Assembly: GCF_001679325.1 (NCBI RefSeq)
Contig: NZ_LZMX01000010.1
From: Haemophilus_D parainfluenzae_AD
Lineage (GTDB): Bacteria > Pseudomonadota > Gammaproteobacteria > Enterobacterales > Pasteurellaceae
Direction: 5' to 3' (one strand)
Length of the DNA: 54,950 nucleotides
Position 1 is the stretch's first letter. Each line of letters begins with the position of its first letter. A program made the translations under genes and the position numbers. Below are positions 16,919 to 24,388 of the stretch, in pieces. The notes beneath the pieces are model-generated. The model was not told the DNA's origin. It did not search any database and worked only from the letters and a program-made list of their open reading frames with translations.

Positions 16919-17677
16919 ATGTCTGATGTATTTCACTTAAACCTGACTAAAGCACAATTAAAAGGTGCTACACTCGCTATCGTACCTGGGGATCCTGCAC
17001 GTAGCGAACGTATTGCTAAAAAACTTGATAACCCTGAGTTTCTTGCAAGTACACGTGAGTTTACTTCTTGGTTAGGCTATTTAAATGGTCAACCAGTGGT
17101 GGTGTGTTCAACCGGTATTGGTGGCCCTTCTACGTCTATCTGTGTGGAAGAGCTAGCTCAACTTGGCGTGCGCACATTCTTACGTATTGGTACAACAGGC
17201 GCGATTCAACCGCATATTAATGTGGGCGATATTCTTATTACAACGGGTGCGGTTCGTCTTGATGGTGCAAGTCGTCACTTTGCGCCAATTGAATATCCAG
17301 CAGTGGCAAATTTTGAATGTACCACGGCGCTTTTCAATGCGGCTAAAGAAAAAGGTATTGAGCCATTTGTAGGAATTACAGCTTCTTCAGATACCTTCTA
17401 TCCAGGTCAAGAACGTTATGATACGTATAGTGGCAAAGTGTATCGTGATTACCAAGGTTTGTTAAAACAATGGCAAGATATCAATGTGATGAACTACGAG
17501 ATGGAGTCAGCCACATTATTTACGATGTGTAATGCTCTTGGCTTACGAGCAGGTATGGTGGCAGGTGTGATTGTGAACCGTACACAACAAGAAATTCCAA
17601 ATGAAGCTACCATGAAAGATACAGAAGACAAAGCTGTATCAGTCGTAGTGGAAGCAGCAAGAAAATTGTTAGCGTAA
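16919..17677 (+). CDS. udp: Uridine phosphorylase
   Basis: Udp converts uridine and phosphate to uracil and ribose-1-phosphate in pyrimidine salvage. The 252-residue protein is near-identical in length to E. coli Udp (253). Visible motifs are the phosphate-binding IVPGDPARSERI, the GIGGPST loop, RIGTTGAIQP and the ribose-binding MNYEMESATLFT. The open frame starts at 16877, but AAAAGGAGA directly before ATG 16919 and the family N-terminus MSDVFHLNLTK fix the start. A strong terminator follows. Confidence 0.97.
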   Translation: MSDVFHLNLTKAQLKGATLAIVPGDPARSERIAKKLDNPEFLASTREFTSWLGYLNGQPVVVCSTGIGGPSTSICVEELAQLGVRTFLRIGTTGAIQPHINVGDILITTGAVRLDGASRHFAPIEYPAVANFECTTALFNAAKEKGIEPFVGITASSDTFYPGQERYDTYSGKVYRDYQGLLKQWQDINVMNYEMESATLFTMCNALGLRAGMVAGVIVNRTQQEIPNEATMKDTEDKAVSVVVEAARKLLA

Positions 17678-17682
17678 TGTAT

Positions 17683-17718
17683 AAAAGGCGTTTTTAATTA
17701 AAACGCCTTTATTTTTTC
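17683..17718 (+). terminator. Rho-independent terminator of udp
   Basis: AAAGGCGTTTTT and AAAACGCCTTT form a long stem around AATTA, followed by ATTTTTT. The stem is almost the same as the one after the transporter gene at 19239. Confidence 0.85.
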
Positions 17719-17802
17719 ATCATATTAAAACAAGTGAATTCTGCTCGCCTCTGAAAATATTTTTATCTCAATATTCAAATTTTTCTCAAAATGCTACAAA
17801 AA

Positions 17803-17818
17803 TGTGATGTACGTCACA
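17803..17818. promoter_or_regulatory. CRP-binding site upstream of the organophosphate transporter
   Basis: TGTGA at 17803-17807, six bases, TCACA at 17814-17818: a perfect match to the CRP core with the right spacing, 60 bases before the ATG at 17879. It implies cAMP-CRP activation when preferred sugars are absent. Confidence 0.8.
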
Positions 17819-17878
17819 AAATTTAGTCTTCTTTTTCATTAAAATTCTAAGCGTTATCTTTACTAGAAAGGATTCATT

Positions 17879-19234
17879 ATGAGCAGTACAACAAATCTTT
17901 CATCAAGAATGAATGGTATGAATAGTAGTTATTCAACCGAAATCAAAAGTAAATATTTAAAATATCAGCTTCATTCTCTTATCGGTGTTTTTATTGGTTA
18001 CATGTGTTACTACATTGTCCGTAATAACTTCGTTCTATCCACTCCCTATCTGGCAGAAAAATTAGAGCTTTCTAAGACGCAAATTGGTTTACTGACATCC
18101 TCTTTGCTGATTACATACGGGTGTAGCAAAGGCGCAATGAGTATCTTGGCAGATAAAGCTAATCCTCGCTACTTTATGGCTTTGGGGCTTCTTCTTTGTA
18201 TTCTTATTAATATTATGATGGGGTTCTCAACAAGCTTCTATTTATTTGTAGGATTAGTCATTTTATTAGGGGTATTCCAGGGAATGGGGGTAGGTCCTTC
18301 AATTATTACAGTTGGATATTGGTATCCGCGTAGCCAACGTGGGAGAGCAAGTACAACTTGGAATGTATCACATAATTTAGGTGGTGGTATTGTGGCACCG
18401 ATTGTAGGCGCTAGTCTTGCTTATCTCGGTTCTGAACAATGGGAAATTTCTACTTATGTTGTACCGAGTGTCATTGCCTTAATTGGTGTTTTCCTTGTGT
18501 TATTTTTTGTGAAACGCCGTCCTGCTGAAGAAGGACTACCAACTGTTGAGGAAATGTATAACGAAGAAACGGTTAATACAAAATTAAAAGGTCATTTATC
18601 TGAAAAACCAGAAAACATGACTGCATTCCAAATTTTTTATAAATTTGTCGTTAAAAACCCTAATTCTTGGTATCTCGTTGGTGTTGATATTTTCACCTAT
18701 ATGGTTCGTTTTGGTATGTTAACCTGGATTCCGCTTTATCTTCTTAAAGAAAAAGGTCTTACTAAAACAGATATGGGCGCTGCATTTATGATTTTTGAAT
18801 GGGCAGCTATTCCATCAACGCTCATTGCCGGATGGTTAATTGATAAATTTTTCCGTGGAAAAATTATGTATTTACCAATGATTTGTATGACAATTGTTTT
18901 CTTCTGTGTATTCGGCTACATGAACTCAGAATCCATTTTTGCCATTATTTTATTCTCTGCAATAGTTGGGTGTTTGGTCTATATTCCTCAATCTATGGTT
19001 GCAGTACAAGCAATGGAAGTTATTCCTAGTTTTGCATTAGGATCAGCAGTAGGGTTACGTGGATTTATGAGTTATATTGTTGGTTCTACATTTGGTACAA
19101 CATTGTTTGGTTTTGTTGTAGATAAATTTGGTTGGAGTAGTGGATTCTATACCATCATGTGTGGTGCGGTGATGTGTTTCATTTTCTGCTATTTATCTCA
19201 CCGTGGCTTGCAAAAAATTCTTAATATGCAATAA
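17879..19234 (+). CDS. Organophosphate:phosphate antiporter, PgtP-like
   Basis: A 451-residue twelve-segment transporter of the OPA family (UhpT, GlpT, PgtP). The signature GYMCYYIVRNNFVLSTPYL with its invariant Arg, the WNVSHNLGGGIVAPI loop and the second Arg in MVRFGMLTWIPLYLL are present; the two arginines bind the phosphate group in GlpT. By remembered comparison it follows Salmonella PgtP (phosphoglycerate transporter) rather than GlpT or UhpT, so phosphoglycerate or phosphoenolpyruvate are likely substrates; this is inference. No PgtABC sensor genes are nearby. A perfect CRP site precedes it. A paralogue lies at 49281-50633. Confidence 0.85.
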   Translation: MSSTTNLSSRMNGMNSSYSTEIKSKYLKYQLHSLIGVFIGYMCYYIVRNNFVLSTPYLAEKLELSKTQIGLLTSSLLITYGCSKGAMSILADKANPRYFMALGLLLCILINIMMGFSTSFYLFVGLVILLGVFQGMGVGPSIITVGYWYPRSQRGRASTTWNVSHNLGGGIVAPIVGASLAYLGSEQWEISTYVVPSVIALIGVFLVLFFVKRRPAEEGLPTVEEMYNEETVNTKLKGHLSEKPENMTAFQIFYKFVVKNPNSWYLVGVDIFTYMVRFGMLTWIPLYLLKEKGLTKTDMGAAFMIFEWAAIPSTLIAGWLIDKFFRGKIMYLPMICMTIVFFCVFGYMNSESIFAIILFSAIVGCLVYIPQSMVAVQAMEVIPSFALGSAVGLRGFMSYIVGSTFGTTLFGFVVDKFGWSSGFYTIMCGAVMCFIFCYLSHRGLQKILNMQ

Positions 19235-19238
19235 ACAA

Positions 19239-19268
19239 AAAAGGCGTTTTGAATTAAAACGCCTTTTT
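19239..19268. terminator. Terminator between the PgtP-like gene and sdhL
   Basis: AAAAGGCGTTTT and AAAACGCCTTTTTT around GAATT; A and T runs on both sides allow it to end both convergent transcripts. Confidence 0.85.
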
Positions 19269-19277
19269 TATTGAACT

Positions 19278-20093
19278 TTAACTATTTACCCTTGCAAAAG
19301 CAGCCGCTTCAGTAATTAATTGATCATCAGGTCGAATGCCTGTGTAGAGCTCAAATTGTTCGACGGCTTGTAGCACAATCACTTCTGCACCAGAAATGGT
19401 TTGTTTACCTTGCTGTTGAGCAAATTGGATAAACGGTGTTTCAGCAGGAATCGCCACTACATCAAAAGCGGTTTGAGCTTGTTGAATGAGATTTTCAGGA
19501 AAGGCGAGATCAAATTCTTCTTTTCCACCTTTCATCCCAATTGGCGTAACGTTGACTAAAATGTCTGCCGATTGATTATCTAAAGATGGGATATATTCAT
19601 AGCCATAAAGTGCGGCTAAATTTTTACCTGTTTTTTCATTTCGAGCAAAAATCTTCAGATGCTCAAATCCACTGTTTTTAAAGGCTGCAACGACGGCTTT
19701 CGCCATGCCACCACTGCCTTGCACAATCATGCAACTCTTTTTATCTAATTGATATTCTTCGATAAGTTTAACAATCGCGATATAGTCGGTGTTGTAAGCG
19801 CGAAGAAAACCTTGATCATTCACAATGGTATTCACAGACTGAATGGCTTGTGCAGAAGGCGAGATTTCATTTAAAAATGGCATGCAGCTTTCTTTAAAAG
19901 GCATCGAAACGGCACATCCTCGAATGCCAAGTGCACGGATGCCTTTGACGGCGCTTTCAATATCCGTAGTAGTAAAGGCTTTATAGATAAAATTAAGCCC
20001 TAGTCTTTGATACAGATAGTTATGGAATGTCGTGCCAAAATTGCCTGGTCTGCCAGAAAGGGACATGCAAAGTTGGGTGTCTTTGTTAATCAT
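19278..20093 (-). CDS. Shikimate dehydrogenase-like protein (SdhL, HI0607 type)
   Basis: A 271-residue AroE-superfamily protein that matches the separate SdhL class defined by H. influenzae HI0607 rather than AroE. The catalytic pair is kept: Lys67 in MPFKE and Asp103 in YNTDY. The N-terminal substrate site reads SLSGRPGNFGTTFHN instead of the AroE SPSH-type motif, and the Rossmann motif is QGSGGMAKAVV. SdhL oxidises shikimate with NADP poorly, so its physiological substrate is unclear. It is the last gene of a gpsA-cysE-sdhL run (gaps of 9 bases). Confidence 0.88.
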   Translation of the reverse strand: MINKDTQLCMSLSGRPGNFGTTFHNYLYQRLGLNFIYKAFTTTDIESAVKGIRALGIRGCAVSMPFKESCMPFLNEISPSAQAIQSVNTIVNDQGFLRAYNTDYIAIVKLIEEYQLDKKSCMIVQGSGGMAKAVVAAFKNSGFEHLKIFARNEKTGKNLAALYGYEYIPSLDNQSADILVNVTPIGMKGGKEEFDLAFPENLIQQAQTAFDVVAIPAETPFIQFAQQQGKQTISGAEVIVLQAVEQFELYTGIRPDDQLITEAAAFARVNS

Positions 20094-20102
20094 ATCGATT
20101 CC

Positions 20103-20900
20103 TTAAATATTTAGATTTATATCATCATCGATAAAATATTGGTTCATTTCAAATGCTGGTTTTGCTTCTTTGTCTTTGCCGACAATACGAGCGGGTACAC
20201 CTGCTGCAGTGGCATATTCAGGCACTGGTTGAAGTACAACAGAGTTGGCACCGATTTTGGCATATTTGCCCACTTCGATATTACCGAGAATTTTTGCTCC
20301 AGCTCCAATCATTACACCTTCTCTAACTTTTGGATGGCGATCGCCGGATTCTTTACCTGTACCACCTAGGGTAACACCTTGCAATATAGACACATCATTT
20401 TCAATCACGGAGGTTTCACCCACAACAATACCGGTAGCATGGTCAAACATAATGCCGTGTCCAATTTTGGCGGCAGGGTGAATATCCACATCGAAAGCTA
20501 CTGAAATCTGATTTTGTAAATAAAGTGCGAGTGCTTTTCGATTTTGGTTCCACAAATAATGGGTAATGCGATAGCTCTGAATAGCGTGAAAACCTTTTAA
20601 ATAAAGCAATGGTGTGGACCACAATTCCACGGCAGGATCGCGGTGGCGCACGGCTTTAATATCACAAGCGGCACAATCAATGATATTGGGCTCGGCTTGA
20701 TAAGCTTCTTCAATAATTTCACGCAGCGAAATTGCGGGCATGATAGGGTTAGCCAGTTTATTCGCAAGCAAATAACTCAAGGCACTGCCGAGATTTTGAT
20801 GTTTTAAAATAGTGGAATGGAAAAAGCTGGCGAGCATTGGTTCGCATTCTGCTAGTTCTTTTGCCTCTTGGCGAATGTGTTGCCATACTTCTAACGTCAT
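20103..20900 (-). CDS. cysE: Serine acetyltransferase
   Basis: CysE makes O-acetylserine from serine and acetyl-CoA, the committed step of cysteine synthesis. The 265-residue protein has the all-helical N-terminal domain (residues 1-135) and the left-handed beta-helix with hexapeptide repeats: DVDIHPAAKIGHGIMFDHATGIVVGET contains the catalytic Asp/His pair, followed by VTLGGTGK and GAKILGNIEVGKYAKIGANSVV. The end (FEMNQYFIDDDINLNI) keeps the Ile-terminated tail that docks into CysK to form the cysteine synthase complex. It is flanked by gpsA and sdhL in one operon. Confidence 0.96.
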   Translation of the reverse strand: MTLEVWQHIRQEAKELAECEPMLASFFHSTILKHQNLGSALSYLLANKLANPIMPAISLREIIEEAYQAEPNIIDCAACDIKAVRHRDPAVELWSTPLLYLKGFHAIQSYRITHYLWNQNRKALALYLQNQISVAFDVDIHPAAKIGHGIMFDHATGIVVGETSVIENDVSILQGVTLGGTGKESGDRHPKVREGVMIGAGAKILGNIEVGKYAKIGANSVVLQPVPEYATAAGVPARIVGKDKEAKPAFEMNQYFIDDDINLNI

Positions 20901-20909
20901 TTTTTCTCC

Positions 20910-21917
20910 TTATTCGCCTTTTCGTTCACGACCTAATAAGCTTAGTGCCACTTCTTGTGCACTTTTACCACAAAAGAGCATTTGGTAAATCTGTTCTGTA
21001 ATCGGCATTTCCACGCCTTGACGTTGCGCTAATAAATAGGTTTCTTTGGTGTTGTAAAAACCTTCCACCACCTGACCAATTTCATCCATGGCTTGTTGGC
21101 TATCAGTTCTTTTCCCGAGCATTAAGCCAAATCGACGGTTACGGGATTGGTTATCGGTACAAGTGAGCACTAAATCACCTAAACCTGACATGCCCATGAA
21201 GGTTTGCGTATTGGCCCCCATGGATACGCCTAAGCGAGTAATTTCCGCAATTCCACGGGTAATCAATGCCGTTCTGGCATTGGCACCAAATCCCATACCA
21301 TCTGAAATACCTGCGCCAATCGCAATTACGTTTTTAATGGCGCCACCTAATTGAACGCCAATCATATCTTGGTTTACATACACCCGGAAATGCTGACTGC
21401 AATGAATCCGCGCTTGAAATTCTAAGGCAAACTTTTCATTACAAGAGGCAAGGGTAATCGCCGTTGGCAAACCTTGAGCCAATTCTTTCGCAAAAGTAGG
21501 ACCAGAAAGCACAGCGGTTGGAATTGCTTTACCTAAGGTTTCTTCCACTACTTCTTGTAGTAATCGGCCGGTGTTGCGTTCTAATCCTTTGGTTGCCCAA
21601 ATTAAGCGATGATCTGGTTTTAAGTGCGGTCGAATTTTTAAGAGAATTTCGCCGAAAGCATGGCTTGGCACCACAATTAAAATATCTTTCGATTGATCAA
21701 GAGCTGTTTCCAAATCTAATTCTAAATGCAAACTTTCTGGAAATTCAATGTCAGGCAAAAAACGGCGATTTTGACGTTCCTGTTGCATTTGATGAATGTG
21801 ATCGGGATTGTGCCCCCAAAGATAGGTTGGAGAACCATTGCGAGAAAATGAGATAGCGAGTGCTGTTCCATAAGAACCGCAACCAAGAATGGTAATTGGA
21901 GATTGGGATGCGTTCAT
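20910..21917 (-). CDS. gpsA: Glycerol-3-phosphate dehydrogenase [NAD(P)+]
   Basis: GpsA reduces dihydroxyacetone phosphate to sn-glycerol-3-phosphate for phospholipid synthesis. The 335-residue protein has the Rossmann motif ITILGCGSYGTALA, the segment ATKGLERNTGRLLQEV, the catalytic Lys in GGAIKNVIAIGAGI and FGANARTALITRGIAE. The frame is open to 21968, but the ATG at 21917 (MNASQSPITILG) has AAGGTG upstream and gives the normal family N-terminus; the upstream codons run through the secB terminator hairpin. cysE follows 9 bases downstream. Confidence 0.96.
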   Translation of the reverse strand: MNASQSPITILGCGSYGTALAISFSRNGSPTYLWGHNPDHIHQMQQERQNRRFLPDIEFPESLHLELDLETALDQSKDILIVVPSHAFGEILLKIRPHLKPDHRLIWATKGLERNTGRLLQEVVEETLGKAIPTAVLSGPTFAKELAQGLPTAITLASCNEKFALEFQARIHCSQHFRVYVNQDMIGVQLGGAIKNVIAIGAGISDGMGFGANARTALITRGIAEITRLGVSMGANTQTFMGMSGLGDLVLTCTDNQSRNRRFGLMLGKRTDSQQAMDEIGQVVEGFYNTKETYLLAQRQGVEMPITEQIYQMLFCGKSAQEVALSLLGRERKGE

Positions 21918-21935
21918 TTCAATCACCTTTAAAAT

Positions 21936-21962
21936 AAAAGGGCAGACGGTATCGCCTGCCCT
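21936..21962 (-). terminator. Hairpin between secB and gpsA
   Basis: On the minus strand AAGGGCAG and CTGCCCTT pair, with an inner CG/CG around GTAT, followed by TTTATTTT. It lies just after the secB stop and just before the gpsA ribosome site, so it may end or attenuate rhodanese-secB transcription rather than separate the genes completely. Confidence 0.75.
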
Positions 21963-21970
21963 TATCACAA

Positions 21971-22480
21971 TTAATGTTGGGTTTCTTTATTTTCTTCCGC
22001 TTCGGCTGCAGCTTGCTGCTTGTTCATGTAATCAATGAACAACGCATCGAAGTTTACTGGAGAAAGGTTTAATGCCGGGAATGTACCGCGATTTACTAAG
22101 TTAGAAATCAATTCACGTGCATAAGGGAAAAGCATATTTGGGCATTGAGATGTTAAGCAGTGTGCCATTTGAACATCTTCTAAACCGCTGATTGTAAATA
22201 CGCCAGCTTGTTTTACTTCACAAATAAACGCCACATCACCAGAGTCTTCCATGGTGGTTTCTACGTTGATGTTTAACGTGACTTCGTATAAATCTTCACC
22301 CACTTGAACGGCTTCAGTGCTTAAATCAAAGCCGAGTTTTGGTTTCCATTCTTGGTGGAAAATATGAGGAAGATTTGGTGCTTCAAAAGAAACATCTTTT
22401 ACATAAATACGTTGAATTTGAAGTACTGCTTCTTGTTGCTCTTCAGCTGCTACTTCAGGTTGTTGATTTTGTTCAGACAT
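21971..22480 (-). CDS. secB: Protein-export chaperone SecB
   Basis: SecB holds precursors unfolded in the cytoplasm and passes them to SecA. The 169-residue acidic protein has the family core: QRIYVKDVSFEAPNLPHIF, the NINVET strand, HCLTSQCPNMLFPYARELISNLVNRGTFPALNLSPVNFDALF, and an acidic tail (AEAEENKETQH). The C-terminal tail that contacts SecA is present though its composition differs from E. coli. It lies 9 bases after the rhodanese gene, the same gene order as yibN-secB-gpsA-cysE in E. coli (without grxC). Confidence 0.97.
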   Translation of the reverse strand: MSEQNQQPEVAAEEQQEAVLQIQRIYVKDVSFEAPNLPHIFHQEWKPKLGFDLSTEAVQVGEDLYEVTLNINVETTMEDSGDVAFICEVKQAGVFTISGLEDVQMAHCLTSQCPNMLFPYARELISNLVNRGTFPALNLSPVNFDALFIDYMNKQQAAAEAEENKETQH

Positions 22481-22489
22481 AGAGGATCC

Positions 22490-22936
22490 TTACTTATGTT
22501 TTTTTACTAATGGTAAATTTGCACCCGCCCAAGCCGCTAAACCGTCTTTTAACACATAAACTTTTTCAAAGCCTTGTTTGGTTAAAAGTTCTGCGGATGT
22601 AGCAGAAGAAACACCGTTAACATCCACAATGATAAGCGGTTTTTCTTTGTGATGTTCAATTTTGCCTACATTTTGATTTTTAATTTCAGTTGGAAGCAAG
22701 TTGACGCTACCAATGATATGGCCGCGTTGGAATTCATCAATAGGGCGTAAATCAATCACCACGGCTTCTTCATCGTTCATTAAGCGAACCGCTTCAGGGT
22801 TGGTGATGACGCGATATTTTTGTGTCGCACTTTTAAAAAAGGTGAAAAGTGTCATAAAAAGGACAGCAAACCATGCGATCGTTAAAAAAGTGTGTTTTTG
22901 AGCAAATTCAATTGCTTGAGGAATAAATTCTTGCAT
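22490..22936 (-). CDS. yibN: YibN-like membrane-anchored rhodanese-fold protein lacking a catalytic cysteine
   Basis: A 148-residue protein with one N-terminal membrane anchor (TFLTIAWFAVLFMTLFTFF) and a cytoplasmic rhodanese domain (VVIDLRPIDEFQRGHIIGSVNLLPTEI, VYVLKDGLAAWAGANLPLV). At the place of the rhodanese active-site loop the sequence reads VDVNGVSSATSAE: there is no cysteine there and none in the whole protein, so sulfur transfer is not expected. E. coli YibN has the same architecture and position before secB. The role is unknown; a structural or regulatory function near membrane and Sec components is possible. It starts the yibN-secB-gpsA-cysE-sdhL run. Confidence 0.85.
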   Translation of the reverse strand: MQEFIPQAIEFAQKHTFLTIAWFAVLFMTLFTFFKSATQKYRVITNPEAVRLMNDEEAVVIDLRPIDEFQRGHIIGSVNLLPTEIKNQNVGKIEHHKEKPLIIVDVNGVSSATSAELLTKQGFEKVYVLKDGLAAWAGANLPLVKKHK

Positions 22937-23086
22937 GTTGTTCTCAACTTAATTTTGATAATGAATAAGAGTTTATCTTCAGATGAAATAAGGCTTTAAG
23001 TATAACCGCACTTTAGTTATCTTTCAAAAAAATTATCAAGGAAACGCAACGTTGGCGAAAGCTTATACAATCGGATCAATAAAAAT

Positions 23087-23100
23087 GTGATCGGGATCAT
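23087..23100. promoter_or_regulatory. FNR/CRP-type site upstream of ansB
   Basis: GTGATCGGGATCAT matches the FNR half-sites TTGAT and ATCAA in 4 of 5 bases each around a 4-base spacer, and as TGTGA-N6-TCATA it also nearly matches CRP. TATTCT at 23121-23126 gives a -10 that puts the site near -40. E. coli ansB is controlled by FNR and CRP, in line with this. Confidence 0.6.
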
Positions 23101-23185
23101 AAATATATTATCTTTGTGTTTATTCTACGCCTAATTAAGTAGAGAATAGCTGAGCTTAGATTGTTAAATGTGAAAGGAGACGCGC

Positions 23186-24235
23186 ATGCAATTAAAAAAA
23201 TTAACAGCACTTATGATGCTTGGACTAGGTTTTTCGGTCGCACAAGCCGCGGAATTGCCCAATATTACGATTTTAGCGACTGGCGGCACCATTGCCGGAA
23301 GCGGTGAAACTGCCGTTTCTTCTGCTTATAAAGCAGGGCAACTCAATGTTGATGCATTAATTGATGCGGTGCCCGAAATTAAGCAGCTTGCAAATATAAA
23401 AGGTGAGCAAATTGTGAAGATTGGTTCACAAGATATGAGCGATGATGTGTGGTTAAAATTAGCTAAAGCCATTAATGCACAATGTAAAGATACAGATGGT
23501 TTTGTGATTACTCATGGTACCGATACCATGGAAGAAACCGCTTATTTCTTAGATCTTACTGCAAAATGTGAAAAACCAATTGTATTAGTGGGGGCTATGC
23601 GTCCTGCGACAGAAAAAAGTGCGGATGGTCCATTAAACCTTTATAACGCTGTCGTCGTGGCAACCGATAAAAAATCATCTGGTCGCGGCGTATTAGTGGC
23701 GATGAATGATGAAGTATTAGGTGCGCGCGATGTGACCAAAATGAGCACTACTGCAGTACAAACATTCCATTCACCAAACTATGGTACATTGGGTTACATC
23801 CATAACAGTAAAGTGGATTATGAACGTTCACCTGAAAGTAAACATACCGTAAACACACCATTTAATGTGGATAAATTAGACAGCTTGCCAAAAGTAGGCA
23901 TTGTTTATGCTTATTCGAATGCACCAATTGAGCCGTTAAATTCATTATTGGATTCGGGCTATCAAGGTATTGTTTCTGCGGGTGTGGGTAATGGTAATGT
24001 GAATGCAGCCCATTTAGAACGTTTAGAAAAAGCGGCGAAAGATGGTGTGGTAGTGGTTCGATCATCTCGTGTGCCGACGGGTTACACAACACGTGATGCT
24101 GAAGTAGATGATTCTAAATATGGTTTTGTGGCTTCAGGTACATTGAATCCGCAAAAAGCACGTGTGTTATTACAATTAGCCTTAACACAAACAAAAGATC
24201 CAAAAGTGATTCAACAATACTTTGAGGATTTCTAA
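23186..24235 (+). CDS. ansB: Periplasmic L-asparaginase II
   Basis: AnsB hydrolyses asparagine to aspartate and ammonia in the periplasm. The 349-residue protein has a signal peptide (MQLKKLTALMM to AQA) and a mature part starting about ELPNITIL. Catalytic residues are in place: Thr35 in TGGTIAG, the HGTDTMEETAYF segment, and GAMRP. The C-terminal VASGTLNPQKARVLLQLALTQTKDPKVIQQYF is nearly that of E. coli AnsB. A good ribosome site (AAAGGAGA) precedes the ATG. An FNR/CRP-like site lies upstream, and dcuA lies downstream, so asparagine can supply aspartate for anaerobic C4-dicarboxylate exchange. Confidence 0.97.
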   Translation: MQLKKLTALMMLGLGFSVAQAAELPNITILATGGTIAGSGETAVSSAYKAGQLNVDALIDAVPEIKQLANIKGEQIVKIGSQDMSDDVWLKLAKAINAQCKDTDGFVITHGTDTMEETAYFLDLTAKCEKPIVLVGAMRPATEKSADGPLNLYNAVVVATDKKSSGRGVLVAMNDEVLGARDVTKMSTTAVQTFHSPNYGTLGYIHNSKVDYERSPESKHTVNTPFNVDKLDSLPKVGIVYAYSNAPIEPLNSLLDSGYQGIVSAGVGNGNVNAAHLERLEKAAKDGVVVVRSSRVPTGYTTRDAEVDDSKYGFVASGTLNPQKARVLLQLALTQTKDPKVIQQYFEDF

Positions 24236-24246
24236 GACAGTCACTA

Positions 24247-24287
24247 AAAGTGTGGTCAGAATTTGAGTTAAATTTTAACCGCACTTT
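24247..24287 (+). terminator. Uptake-signal inverted pair after ansB
   Basis: AAAGTGTGGT (24247-24256) pairs with ACCGCACTTT (24278-24287) with one G-U pair. One arm is a one-base variant of the uptake signal. There is no T run after it, so termination is uncertain. Confidence 0.4.
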
Positions 24288-24388
24288 CGGATAAAATAGA
24301 CTAATCCAAGTAATAAATATAGATAATGCACTAGTTTGTTGTTAAGATTTGTTTCAGAATTATTTTTAATTAATATGGAGAAAACATT

